21,126 nucleotides of DNA from CAYLYP01 sp964387795 (GTDB lineage: Bacteria; Bacteroidota; Bacteroidia; Bacteroidales; UBA7960), in the NCBI GenBank assembly GCA_964387795.1, contig CAYLYP010000056.1:1-21126 (forward strand), in the 5' to 3' direction. The position numbers were made by a program, and so were the translations under genes. How positions within the stretch are numbered: position 1 is the stretch's first letter; each line of letters begins with the position of its first letter. The notes under the pieces were generated by a model. That model was given only the letters and a program-made list of their open reading frames with translations. It did not search any database and was not told the origin of the DNA. This document shows, one piece after another, positions 1 through 8,929 of the stretch.

Positions 1-3000
1 CGAAGCCTGTTATCTGGCTGAACTTTTTATTTACATACTCAATGTCCCCTTTTTTATTTGTTATTACAACAGCCGTTGGACTTTGTGCTATCCCTTTACT
101 TAGTTTTTCGATTTGTTCCTCTGACTGTTTTTTTTCCGTAATGTCAGAAAACATAATAGCAATATGATTTGGTTTTGGGCTGAATATCCAATTATCATAG
201 TGTTTCCGGGTCTCTTTCAGTTGTATGTAATTTCTGATGGGTTTCCCTTCTGATGAAACCTTCTTAAATAATTCTAAATAATCGAGCCCGCTTTCAGGGA
301 GGGTTTCCAGGATACTTTTCCCTATAATATTCTCCTGTTTTATGCCTGTTATGCTTTCAAAAGCCGGATTCACATCTATAAAAATGTAATCCTTGATTAA
401 GCCTGATGAATCTCTGATTTCTTCATGAAGGGAGTATCCCTGTGTCATATTATTAAACAAAAGCCTGTATCTTTCTTCACTGGTCTTTACTGAATCCTCT
501 GCAATTTTTCTTTCTGCAATATCCCATACCAAATCGGCCAATTGATTAACAATTTCAACATCTTCCTTGTTGTAATCAATGGCTTTGTTTCCTAAGCCAA
601 GTATGGCAACAATTTTATTGTTCCTTATTAATGGGGTCACTATTTCCCTAATAATGGCAGCATGTCCATCCGGTAGGCTTTTTTTATTTGGCAATGCAGC
701 AAAGTTATTGTGGATGATAGTCCTTTTTTCGCGGATACAATCAGCCCATACCCCAGCCTTTTCAATTGAATAATGACTATCAAACTGAGAAGTAATTGAA
801 CAAAACTTATTAATTGTCCTGTCTGACCAGATTTGTAAATCAATATCGCCTGTATCTTCATTTAAAGAATGAAAGAAACTTATCAGGCTCCCGGTAAGGT
901 TCTCTAACTCATTGAGTGTTTCCTTCAATAACTCGATAGTTTGATGTGAAAGGGCGTAGTCAATAAGCCTGATCCTTGCCTGCATGAGTTGTTCATTCTT
1001 TTTCCTGTGTGTTTCGTTTCGTGCCAATGATAAGATGTATTCCTTCCTGTTAAGGATAATCTTTTTTGACGAAACGTCCACATGCATGACAGCTCCGTTA
1101 TCCCTAATAATTTCAGCTTCTGTGTGAACTGCCTCCTGCATTGGTTTCCAGTTCTTCCATTGGTTGATAATCTCTTGTTTGGAATGTTTGGCTGAGATAA
1201 GATCGAAAAATGTCAGATTTAACAGTTCATCCTTATTATATCCTGTTTGTTTACATGCCTCATTGTTTACTTCTACAATTTCTCCATTTGGGTGTAACAG
1301 AAAATGCATTTCAGTGGATTGTTCAACAAGCATCCTGTATTTGTTCTCATTTTCTTTTAAATCTTCTATTGCTTTTTTTCGTTCTGAAATATTTTCTACA
1401 ATGCCTTCATAATAAAGAGTGTTCCCTTGCTCATCCTTTACAATCCTGGCGCTTTCAACCACAGGGATCAGGCTCCCGTCCCTTGTTTTCCAATAGGATT
1501 CAATGCCTTTTATCTCGTTTTGTTTTTCAATCAGCTCTTTAAACCTGCTTCGGGCAAAACCGGACTCAAAACCTTCCGATTCAAGGTCCCTTTCAGATAA
1601 TTCTTCAAAGCTTTCATATCCAAGCATTTTGATAAGGGCTGGGTTGGCTATCAGGATTTTTCCATCAGGTCTGGTCCTGTATATCCCTAAAGTTGCGTTT
1701 TCAAAGAGGCTCCTAAACCTTTCCTCGCTTTCGTGTAATGCAAATTCCGATGCTTTTTGCTCTGTTATGTCCCGCACTATACATAATGCTTTTTCTTCCC
1801 CCAGAATGACCATACGTCCCTCATAATGTCTGAGCTGTTCTTCTGATATTAAGTTATATGAGAAAACCTGAGCTGTTTTTTTTATGAATAGATTTTGAAG
1901 ATTATCCGAAACCAATTTTGATACATGTTCAGGAAGTACCTGAAAAATATTTTTCCCTAAGAACTGTTGGGGCTCCATAATTAATGAAGCTTGTGTTGGG
2001 TTATGATAGTCGAGAAAAATACCTTCTTTGTCAAGAACAAACATAAGGTCTGGTATGGCTTCCAGCATTGCAAGGTTGCGTTGGTTGCTTTCAACTAGTT
2101 TTTTTTCTGTTGCTTTTCTTTGGCTTATGTCCCTTGTTACTCCCTGAAATCCTATTATGTTTCCTTTTTCATCCCTTAAAAAGGAGACATTTATTGCAAC
2201 CCATGTAAGCGCACCATTGGCATGAAATTGCTCGGCTTCAATGAGCCTTGACCTATGTTTGATTGCATATTGTTTGTTTTCCAGATCAAGCTCTTCTCCC
2301 AATATATGCCTGAACGTTTCAATTACCCATTGTGGATGTCTTTTTTCCAACGTAAGGCTCATATAAATCTCAGGCTTATAGCCAAATATCCTTTCAACAG
2401 AAGGGCTCACATAGCTTGTATTAAAAGCTAAATCGGTTATCCATACCATATCTGAAACATTATCGGCTATCCTTCTGTATTTCTCTTCGCTTTCTTTTAT
2501 CTTGAGTTCCGACTTCTTTTGATTCGTAATGTCCCTGGTAATGTTTAGGATTGAATTCTCTCCCTGGAAGTTGATAAGAATCGACTTAATGCTTACATCA
2601 ATGTATTTCCCGCTTTTGTTTTTAATACGGGTTTCAAAATCAACCATCTTGTTTTGATATAGCTTTTCGAGCCTTTCTTCCCATTCTTCTTTTGAGTTTT
2701 CTTTTTCAATTTCGCTTGGTTTTGTGTTGAGCAGTTCTTCTTTACTTAAACCTATCATCCTGGCTGCAGCAGTATTTGCTTCTATAAACCGGCTGTCATT
2801 TCCTGATTCATCAATCCTGAATATTGAAACCCCGTCTGTAATCGATTCAAAAAGGTTCCGATACTTTTCTTCACCCTCACTTAATTCTTGTTGTGCTTTT
2901 TTTTCAGCCAATGCCATTGCAAGATTGCCTGAGATATGCTCCAACTTCAGGATTTTTTCCAGTGTGAATTTATTTGTGCTTTTGTCACTTAAATGAATAA

Positions 3001-4693
3001 AACCAAATATTGCGTCCCCTTTTTTTAATGGGATAATTGCCAGGGATTCTATTAAAGCTTCATTACTGTTGTTTTTCAAGAGCCTGTTTTTAGGTTTGGG
3101 ATAAACTTCAACAAGCGAAGTAAATGTATTGGCCCAAAAACTCCCTGAATTGGAAAAAAATGTTGCTGCTTTTTCATAATTTCCCTCATAAACCTTTTTA
3201 CATAAGGCGTTATAAACATAAGTGTTTTCGTCTTCCCAAAACGATTGCCTTTCAAGCTTTTTGTCTTCTATCAGATTTAGGTTGTCAAAAAATCCTTCCT
3301 CAAGGTTTTCCTGTGATATGATGGCCCTGTCTTGTTTGTCTTTTAACCAAACCCCTGCCGATTGGCACCCTGACATTTCCATCATGATGGCTGGGATCCC
3401 GTTTATGATATCTTGCATACTATTCTGGCTGTTTATTAAGGCCAGAAGTTTTATTGTTAATTCCCTTTCGATGGTTGAACGCTTTTCAACTGTTATATCA
3501 GAAGCTCCCCCATATAAATAGCGTTCTTCTTTATGCTTGCCCGATGTCATTGAGGTTTTTACCTTAAGCCATCTCTCCTCTTTGCTTTTAGTGATGATCC
3601 TTAGTTCGAATGATGTATTTTCTGATTGAGGTTTCTTGATGATGTGTTCTCTGTATATACTTTTATCGGCTGGATGGACCAAAAACTCCCAGTCTTTATA
3701 CGACATAATTTCTTTTATTGAATATCCCGTTAGGGGCTCAACAGGGCCAGCAACCCATTCCAAATCAATATCATTGCCAAGTATCCGGTATGAAAAGGTG
3801 AAATCGTTGATACTGTCGGACACTGCTTTGTATCTATTTTCGCTTTTCAATAATTCTTCCTGGGCATTTTTCCTTGCAGTGATGTCAAAATTGCTTATAC
3901 GAAAGCCTATCTCGATACCTTCTATCTGGTTTATCTTTTGGCATACATGTCCAATCCATTTAATCTCTCCCTTTTTGGTGATAATCCTGAAATCAATTTC
4001 CTGCGATGGTGCTTTTGAATCTTTTGTCCTGTAATTATTTTTATATGCCTGGTAATGCTGACGATCATCGGGATGGATAATCTCTTCTATTAAGGCTGGC
4101 CAATTCATAAACTCTTCCCTCGAAAATCCTGTTATCCTTTCACTTGAGGGCGACATATAAACAATTGAGCCATCTGGTGATTGCCAATATTCCCAATGAT
4201 ATGCGTATTCTGCAAATGTCATAAACTGAATTCTGGCATCTAAAAATTCTTTTAGTAAGTCATCTCGTGTAATTTCTGTTTGGGAAAGCTCATTATAAAT
4301 ATCATTGACCTGATAAAAAGACAGGCTGTCTTCTGCTTTTAACTCTGAGAAATAAACAATGAAAAGAGATTCTGCATGCTTTACAGATTGAATTTTAAAT
4401 CTTTTATCCCCAAGTGTGTAATAGTTTGTTTTCTCCTTTTCAATTTCATAAGGCGTGATATATTTAAACAAACCGTCAAATATTGTTTTTTCTTTCTGGA
4501 TATAACGAAAAGGAATGGATGCTGTTGTCCCGTTTAATGAATTAGATTTTAGTTTTGTCAGATTATACAAGGTGCTGTTTGTATCAAGGACTTTATAAAC
4601 AAAGATGCTATTCCCCTTATCAAGAACTTTCTCAATGATTGCACAGCCAAAGGGTGCTTTTTCAATAGCTAATGTGATAATCTCGGTCTTCAT
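1..4693 (-). CDS. Giant multi-PAS/GAF sensor protein, C-terminus cut by window edge
   Basis: An uninterrupted minus-strand frame starts at an ATG at 4693-4691 and is still open at base 1, giving at least 1564 codons. An in-frame TAA seven codons upstream leaves no earlier ATG. I read about ten PAS-like units and two GAF-like units. They are a degenerate N-terminal PAS-like stretch (about 1-120), PAS at about 157-275 and 282-405, GAF-like at 411-600, PAS at about 608-730, 735-860, 868-980, 986-1105 and 1110-1235, GAF-like at 1236-1408, PAS at 1405-1520, and the start of another from about 1525. Typical marks are HPDDR and repeated linkers of the form SEExYRxLFE. No transmembrane segment or signal peptide is visible, so it is probably a cytoplasmic sensor. 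No HisKA, ATPase, GGDEF or receiver lies within the window; a kinase further on is likely by family but unseen. It lies 126 bp downstream of the next sensor gene in the same direction, and the gap shows no good promoter, so co-transcription is probable. Confidence 0.9.
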   Translation of the reverse strand, partial: MKTEIITLAIEKAPFGCAIIEKVLDKGNSIFVYKVLDTNSTLYNLTKLKSNSLNGTTASIPFRYIQKEKTIFDGLFKYITPYEIEKEKTNYYTLGDKRFKIQSVKHAESLFIVYFSELKAEDSLSFYQVNDIYNELSQTEITRDDLLKEFLDARIQFMTFAEYAYHWEYWQSPDGSIVYMSPSSERITGFSREEFMNWPALIEEIIHPDDRQHYQAYKNNYRTKDSKAPSQEIDFRIITKKGEIKWIGHVCQKINQIEGIEIGFRISNFDITARKNAQEELLKSENRYKAVSDSINDFTFSYRILGNDIDLEWVAGPVEPLTGYSIKEIMSYKDWEFLVHPADKSIYREHIIKKPQSENTSFELRIITKSKEERWLKVKTSMTSGKHKEERYLYGGASDITVEKRSTIERELTIKLLALINSQNSMQDIINGIPAIMMEMSGCQSAGVWLKDKQDRAIISQENLEEGFFDNLNLIEDKKLERQSFWEDENTYVYNALCKKVYEGNYEKAATFFSNSGSFWANTFTSLVEVYPKPKNRLLKNNSNEALIESLAIIPLKKGDAIFGFIHLSDKSTNKFTLEKILKLEHISGNLAMALAEKKAQQELSEGEEKYRNLFESITDGVSIFRIDESGNDSRFIEANTAAARMIGLSKEELLNTKPSEIEKENSKEEWEERLEKLYQNKMVDFETRIKNKSGKYIDVSIKSILINFQGENSILNITRDITNQKKSELKIKESEEKYRRIADNVSDMVWITDLAFNTSYVSPSVERIFGYKPEIYMSLTLEKRHPQWVIETFRHILGEELDLENKQYAIKHRSRLIEAEQFHANGALTWVAINVSFLRDEKGNIIGFQGVTRDISQRKATEKKLVESNQRNLAMLEAIPDLMFVLDKEGIFLDYHNPTQASLIMEPQQFLGKNIFQVLPEHVSKLVSDNLQNLFIKKTAQVFSYNLISEEQLRHYEGRMVILGEEKALCIVRDITEQKASEFALHESEERFRSLFENATLGIYRTRPDGKILIANPALIKMLGYESFEELSERDLESEGFESGFARSRFKELIEKQNEIKGIESYWKTRDGSLIPVVESARIVKDEQGNTLYYEGIVENISERKKAIEDLKENENKYRMLVEQSTEMHFLLHPNGEIVEVNNEACKQTGYNKDELLNLTFFDLISAKHSKQEIINQWKNWKPMQEAVHTEAEIIRDNGAVMHVDVSSKKIILNRKEYILSLARNETHRKKNEQLMQARIRLIDYALSHQTIELLKETLNELENLTGSLISFFHSLNEDTGDIDLQIWSDRTINKFCSITSQFDSHYSIEKAGVWADCIREKRTIIHNNFAALPNKKSLPDGHAAIIREIVTPLIRNNKIVAILGLGNKAIDYNKEDVEIVNQLADLVWDIAERKIAEDSVKTSEERYRLLFNNMTQGYSLHEEIRDSSGLIKDYIFIDVNPAFESITGIKQENIIGKSILETLPESGLDYLELFKKVSSEGKPIRNYIQLKETRKHYDNWIFSPKPNHIAIMFSDITEKKQSEEQIEKLSKGIAQSPTAVVITNKKGDIEYVNKKFSQITGF

Positions 4694-4819
4694 AACTATT
4701 TGGGTATTTTGTTATGTAAAGTTTGATGAAACAAACCAGGCTTGTTTGCCTGATATTAAACGATAACGCTGATCAGATAAATGGCAATTGGCCTTCTCAG
4801 TGTTAGCATTGCTTCTTTT

Positions 4820-7800
4820 TCAGGTCTTCTGTGCGAATAACCTGTTTATTAGAGTTGCAAAATCTTCTGTTTTCACTGGTTTTGTAAGATAATCATCCAT
4901 TCCACGGGCGATGTATTTCTCTCTATCGCCTTCAAACGCATTAGCGCTTAGCCCTATGATGGGTGGAAGTTCTGAATATCGGGTCCTAAGTTCCTGAGTT
5001 GCAGCAATGCCATCCATGAGTGGCATTTGAATATCCATTAATATTAGGTCAAAGCATCCCGGTTTAAACATTTCAAAGACCTTAAGGCCATTTTCAGCAA
5101 TCTCAACTTCATGTCCCATATTTGTAAGCATGAGCTTGATTACCTGTTGGTTGACCTTTTTATCTTCGGCTAGTAAGATTCTTAAGGGATGAATTTCCTT
5201 AGCTTCAATCGCACCGGTATTTGATAGGTTTTGTTTTTCTTCATAAGCTTTTTTACAGACAAAAGTAAACCAGAAGGTGCTTCCCTTACCTGGTTGGCTG
5301 ATTACACCAATTTTCCCTCCATGCATTTCAACAAGTTGCTTACATATCGATAATCCCAGGCCGGTTCCTTCAAACCGCCGGGCATCATTTTGTTCAATTT
5401 GGGAAAATGGAAGAAACAGCTCCTTTTGTTTTTCTTTAGATATGCCCATTCCGGTATCAGAAACCAGGATTTTGATTGCAAAAAGATTGCTACTGTCACC
5501 GAATAACTGGTTTTCTGTTTGTATTTCATTTTCACTGCCAGGCCATGCTTCTATTGTAATACTGCCCTTTTCGGTGAATTTTACTGAATTTCCAAGCATA
5601 TTGTTTATGACCTGGATGATACGGTTCTTGTCGGCAATCACAAAATCCGGGATGTGATCATCAATATATGAATGAAAGGATATGCTTTTAGTACAAATGC
5701 TGTTAAAATACTTTTCTGATAATTGGATAATTGTCGAAAACTTAAAGCTTTCAAGTTTCAGGCTTAGCTTTCCTGCTTCAATCTTTGAAAAGTCTAGCAC
5801 CTGATTTATGATTTCCATCAGGTTTTCACTCGTGTTTTTTAATATCCCAAGATATTCTTTTTGTTGGGGCAGGAGAGGCGTTTTAGACAATATCTCTGCC
5901 ATGCCCATTATGCCTGTGAGCGGGGTGCGTATTTCATGGCTCATGTTGGCAAGGAAGTTTTGCTTAAATTTTACCGATTCCTCTGCTATTGCAACTTTGG
6001 TTTTCAACTCTTCTTTTTCTTTCTGATGGCTCCTGTCTTCTATTAAGCCTATCACTCCTTCTACCCTTGATTTCCTGCCTATTATGGGCGACATTAATAA
6101 ACGGACCGGAATTGTGAGATTATTTGATGCCATGTCAAGCGGGCCTTCATAGCTTGTATTGGATCCCCTGAGTGCCTCAAGGGTTTTTAATGCAATCCCC
6201 GGGTTTGTAAGCTTTAGGAAGTCTATGCCTGAAATCTGGTTTTTGTTTAATCCTGTAATTTCTAAGAATAAGTTATTGAACGCCTTAATAATCCCTTTTT
6301 CATCTAATTGAAAAATCCCAACAGGCGCATAGTTAAATATCAGCCTGTATTTTTGTTCATTCTCAACTAATGATTCCTCCGCTAATTTTCTGTCTGTGAT
6401 GTCTTTTGAAATTCCAATCAGAATAACCGGCACACCCTGCTCATTAGATTTAATAAACTGACCCCGGCTTTCAACCCACCTCCAATTGCCCAATTTGTCG
6501 CGCATCCTGAATTCTGCATAAAAATAGGGGAGTATTCCTTTTTGATGTTTTTCCAATGCCTGTAATATAACTTGTTTGTCATCCGGATGGATTAACTTCC
6601 CTATCTCGTTGATTATTTTTGGAATTTCATTTTCTGAATAACCAAGATGTTGATACAGCTCAGGAGAACTTTCTACTTTTCCATCTTCATAGTTATTTTC
6701 AAATATCGATGCATTGCTCACCTTTAATGAAAGCTTTAATTTTGCTTCACTGTCGCGTAATGCATCTTCTGTTTTTTTTCTGTCAGTGATGTCCATCACG
6801 ATGCCATCCCATAAGACAAACCCATCATTTGATTTGTGCAATGCTGCATTCACAAGGCTCCATCTTGTTTGTCCCGATGGTGTATGATATTTTATTTCTG
6901 TGTTGAAAATTATTGGGTTTTGTTTTGCCTGAATTTCTGCTTCCCTGAATTTCTGCAGCTCGCTTTCATCTATTTGCTGGATTATTAATGATGGGTCTTC
7001 AGTTATCTGTTTTATGCTTAACTCGTGTAAAGGCCCTATGCCCTGGCCTGCAAATAAGAGTTTACATTGTTTCTCCGATAGCAGGGTGGAAAGCTGAAAT
7101 ATGTATCCATTGGGAATATGCTGGCTTAGGTTTATAAGGATATCTGCATTTTGCTTTATTGCATCCTCTGCCTTTTTTTGTTCCGAAATATCTTCAATAA
7201 TCGATTGTATCAGTTCTGCTTTTCCAATAATTACCTTAATCAGGGTAATCCTACACGGGAACAGTTCTCCGTTAAACCTTCGGTGTGTCCATTCAAAGGT
7301 AGCCCAGTTGTCTTTCAATGCCTTATTGATGTATTCCAATGCTTTTTCGGAGGATGCTGACCCATCAGGCTGATTAATAGGGGATATCATCCAGGGTGTC
7401 AGTCGCTTGCAATCAATCGTGTTTTCGACCTTAAACATTGTCTTAAAAGCCGGGTTATAGGATACAAATTCCCATTTTGGAGGAAAGAGAATAAAAATAG
7501 CATCTTTTGAGTTGTTGACTAAACTTTGATATAACAATTTGTTTTGTTCATATACCGGCAATTGGTTGTTTAAATCGCTGATGTCTTCTGCAATGCACAT
7601 CAGGTTTTTTATCTGCCCTTCCGGGCCTTTCTCAATGAACTTTTTGATCCTTAATAATCGCCTTTCTCCTTTTGAATTGTTTAACCATACATCTTCGCTC
7701 AGATCTTTTCCTGTTTTCCAAACCTGCTCATTGGATATTTTCTGGATCATGCCTTCTTCCTGCCCTAAGATGCTGATAAGGCTCTTGTTTAAAACTTCAT

Positions 7801-7930
7801 CATGTTGTTTCCCAAAAAACTCAAGATGGGCATTATTGGCAAAAGCATAGCAATGGTCTTTTGTTAACTTCCAAACCTGCATGGGCATCTGGTTAAAAAT
7901 CTCATCATGGGTATGTAAAGCAGTGTCCAT
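4820..7930 (-). CDS. Hybrid sensor histidine kinase: five PAS units, HisKA, HATPase_c, receiver
   Basis: This is a two-component hybrid kinase of 1036 residues from the ATG at 7930; an in-frame GTG at 7951 would add seven. Domains in order are PAS units at about 10-118, 129-250, 255-385, 388-510 and 519-640, HisKA with FLANMSHEIRTPL and phosphoacceptor H665, HATPase_c with an N box (NNMLGNSVKF), a DTGMG box at D825 and a GTGLGLS box, then a C-terminal receiver from about 916 with LMDIQMP (phosphoacceptor D966) and the conserved YLTKP lysine. All key residues are present, so it should autophosphorylate and pass phosphate to its own receiver. No transmembrane helix is visible, so it is probably cytoplasmic. 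It ends after the receiver with no HPt or DNA-binding domain, so unlike hybrid two-component (HTCS) regulators it needs a separate partner, not seen here. The PAS ligands are unknown. It is the first gene of the probable two-gene unit and is divergent from susC. Confidence 0.93.
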   Translation of the reverse strand: MDTALHTHDEIFNQMPMQVWKLTKDHCYAFANNAHLEFFGKQHDEVLNKSLISILGQEEGMIQKISNEQVWKTGKDLSEDVWLNNSKGERRLLRIKKFIEKGPEGQIKNLMCIAEDISDLNNQLPVYEQNKLLYQSLVNNSKDAIFILFPPKWEFVSYNPAFKTMFKVENTIDCKRLTPWMISPINQPDGSASSEKALEYINKALKDNWATFEWTHRRFNGELFPCRITLIKVIIGKAELIQSIIEDISEQKKAEDAIKQNADILINLSQHIPNGYIFQLSTLLSEKQCKLLFAGQGIGPLHELSIKQITEDPSLIIQQIDESELQKFREAEIQAKQNPIIFNTEIKYHTPSGQTRWSLVNAALHKSNDGFVLWDGIVMDITDRKKTEDALRDSEAKLKLSLKVSNASIFENNYEDGKVESSPELYQHLGYSENEIPKIINEIGKLIHPDDKQVILQALEKHQKGILPYFYAEFRMRDKLGNWRWVESRGQFIKSNEQGVPVILIGISKDITDRKLAEESLVENEQKYRLIFNYAPVGIFQLDEKGIIKAFNNLFLEITGLNKNQISGIDFLKLTNPGIALKTLEALRGSNTSYEGPLDMASNNLTIPVRLLMSPIIGRKSRVEGVIGLIEDRSHQKEKEELKTKVAIAEESVKFKQNFLANMSHEIRTPLTGIMGMAEILSKTPLLPQQKEYLGILKNTSENLMEIINQVLDFSKIEAGKLSLKLESFKFSTIIQLSEKYFNSICTKSISFHSYIDDHIPDFVIADKNRIIQVINNMLGNSVKFTEKGSITIEAWPGSENEIQTENQLFGDSSNLFAIKILVSDTGMGISKEKQKELFLPFSQIEQNDARRFEGTGLGLSICKQLVEMHGGKIGVISQPGKGSTFWFTFVCKKAYEEKQNLSNTGAIEAKEIHPLRILLAEDKKVNQQVIKLMLTNMGHEVEIAENGLKVFEMFKPGCFDLILMDIQMPLMDGIAATQELRTRYSELPPIIGLSANAFEGDREKYIARGMDDYLTKPVKTEDFATLINRLFAQKT

Positions 7931-7998
7931 ATCAATTTGGATTGAAAGCACCTGTATGTAACAGTTTGTTTATTGTTTAACAGACTGTTTATTTTTAC

Positions 7999-8030
7999 CA
8001 AATTTATTAAATATTATAAAATGACAAAAA
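7999..8030 (-). promoter_or_regulatory. Predicted promoter of the sensor-kinase unit
   Basis: Read on the minus strand, TTTTTG (8030-8025), an 18-nt spacer and TAAATTTG (8006-7999) fit the Bacteroidota pattern TTG-(about 19)-TAnnTTTG. Transcription would start near 7992, about 60 nt before the ATG. Such AT-rich matches can arise by chance. Confidence 0.5.
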
Positions 8031-8078
8031 TTAATTTCATAAAATGTATCATTAGCATTAATATATCATTTTTCTATC

Positions 8079-8130
8079 TTGATGAGATGGCTCTTAGGAA
8101 AGAAATATGCAATGGGCATTTTCTCATCAA
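8079..8130. repeat. 9-bp inverted repeat with 34-nt spacer
   Basis: TTGATGAGA (8079-8087) and TCTCATCAA (8122-8130) are perfect complements. They lie upstream of the kinase promoter, between it and the 11-bp tandem array. The pair could be an operator or a hairpin; the arms are short for the spacing, so chance is possible. Confidence 0.35.
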
Positions 8131-8147
8131 CCAGTGACCATGTTCAG

Positions 8148-8244
8148 GGTTAAGTCGGATTTAGGCCGGGCTTGACCCGGTTCAAACCCGGCTCAAACCC
8201 GGCTCAACCCCGGCTCAACCCCGGCTCAACCCCGGCTCAACCTT
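8148..8244. repeat. 11-bp GC-rich tandem repeat, about nine units
   Basis: Units in one phase run GGTTAAGTCGG, ATTTAGGCCGG, GCTTGACCCGG, TTCAAACCCGG, CTCAAACCCGG, three identical CTCAACCCCGG, then a partial CTCAACCTT. Copies are identical at the right and diverge steadily to the left, as expected if the array grew from one end. The unit is about one helical turn and is not a multiple of three, so it is not a coding repeat. It is GC-rich inside a strongly AT-rich gap, between the two divergent promoters. Its function is unknown. Confidence 0.9.
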
Positions 8245-8309
8245 ATTCATGGTATAAATCGGGGAATTCTCCGGTAAAGGTCAAAAACCACTTTTAAGAT
8301 TTTGTTAGT

Positions 8310-8538
8310 TAGGGCCTGCTGAAAAAGTCTTTAAGGCATCAGATGTGAGGCGACAAGGCGAAATTGTATACTAATACTATGAGCCGATGGCAACGAAACA
8401 GATGATGCCTTAAAGACTAACGCAAACAAGATGCAAACATATTAGCACCAAAGGAAATAAATCCATGCACTCATTATGATAAAATGATATTGTAAATGAT
8501 ATGCATCCTGCTTGTTAAGTGTTTTTCAGCAGGCCCTG
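8310..8538. mobile_element. MITE-like non-autonomous element with 16-bp terminal inverted repeats
   Basis: AGGGCCTGCTGAAAAA (8311-8326) and its perfect complement (8522-8537) bound about 229 bp with no open frame of useful length. The 6-bp direct repeat GTTAGT flanks it exactly (8304-8309 and 8539-8544), which looks like a target-site duplication. Paired long inverted ends, no transposase and a flanking duplication together fit a miniature element moved by a transposase elsewhere in the genome. I cannot assign an IS family. It could instead be a decayed IS from which the transposase was deleted. Confidence 0.75.
8327..8417. repeat. Internal 14-bp inverted repeat nested in the MITE-like element
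   Basis: Directly inside the left terminal repeat, GTCTTTAAGGCATC (8327-8340) is perfectly complementary to 8404-8417, with a 63-nt spacer. The left part of the element can thus fold on its own as a hairpin, independent of the terminal repeats. This could be a subterminal transposase site or a structural RNA or DNA element. Confidence 0.75.
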
Positions 8539-8894
8539 GTTAGTAATTTGCTGCCAAAATATAATCTATTTAGAAAAACTTTTTTTTGAACTATCAGATA
8601 ATTAGGAAATTATAAACAGACAATAGAGCTTTATGGGTTTTTTGTTAAACCCTATGGAATGTTAAGGAGCAATAAAAGAACTAAAGCATCAAATTGAGAT
8701 AAAGAAGTTTCTCAAATGTTAATTTTTTAGTTTATTAAGACGTTAGGTTATATTGTCAAAAATTACCATAAATTAAGTTAAACAACTTGATAATTAGTTT
8801 GTTATAAAATATTTACAAGGTGAAAAAATAGTTTGTATGAATGGATAAAAAGTGCTTATCAGTAATTTGAATTAACAATTATTTAAAGAAATGC
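8539..8894. other. AT-rich non-coding stretch upstream of the susC promoter
   Basis: I see no gene here. The stretch is strongly AT-rich. The only structure I note is a small hairpin, GGGTTT (8635-8640) and AAACCC (8647-8652) with a 6-nt loop. No RNA gene is recognisable. Confidence 0.5.
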
Positions 8895-8924
8895 TTGACA
8901 ATTCAGTATTAAAAATTATATTTG
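8895..8924 (+). promoter_or_regulatory. Predicted promoter of the susC-susD operon
   Basis: TTG (8895-8897), a 19-nt spacer and TATATTTG (8917-8924) match the Bacteroidota primary-sigma consensus TTG-19-TAnnTTTG very well. The start should be about 8930, leaving an untranslated leader of nearly 80 nt before susC. Confidence 0.75.
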
Positions 8925-8929
8925 TGTCG

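Noticed and set aside
579..4034. Plus-strand open frames of 60-132 codons across 579-4034
   Set aside because: They lie opposite the continuous sensor frame on the minus strand, have no family motifs and show poor residue composition. They are shadows.
1..4693. Possible non-coding or pseudogene region because no closed frame is present
   Set aside because: Codon-by-codon reading of the minus strand shows no stop from 4693 to base 1 and consistent PAS/GAF content. It only lacks its stop because the window ends.
4737..4752. Hairpin CAGGC-TTGTTT-GCCTG between the two sensor genes as a terminator
   Set aside because: The stem is only 5 bp and no T run follows on the minus strand, so termination between the genes is not supported.
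7949..7951. GTG as the start of the hybrid kinase
   Set aside because: An ATG seven codons downstream (7930) fits better and loses no domain; kept only as an alternative.
8148..8244. CRISPR array
   Set aside because: The repeats are 11 bp and directly abut each other with no spacers, and no cas gene is present.
8261..8275. Imperfect dyad around GGGGAATTCTCC as an operator
   Set aside because: It is a short palindrome with a mismatch and no second copy; chance is likely.
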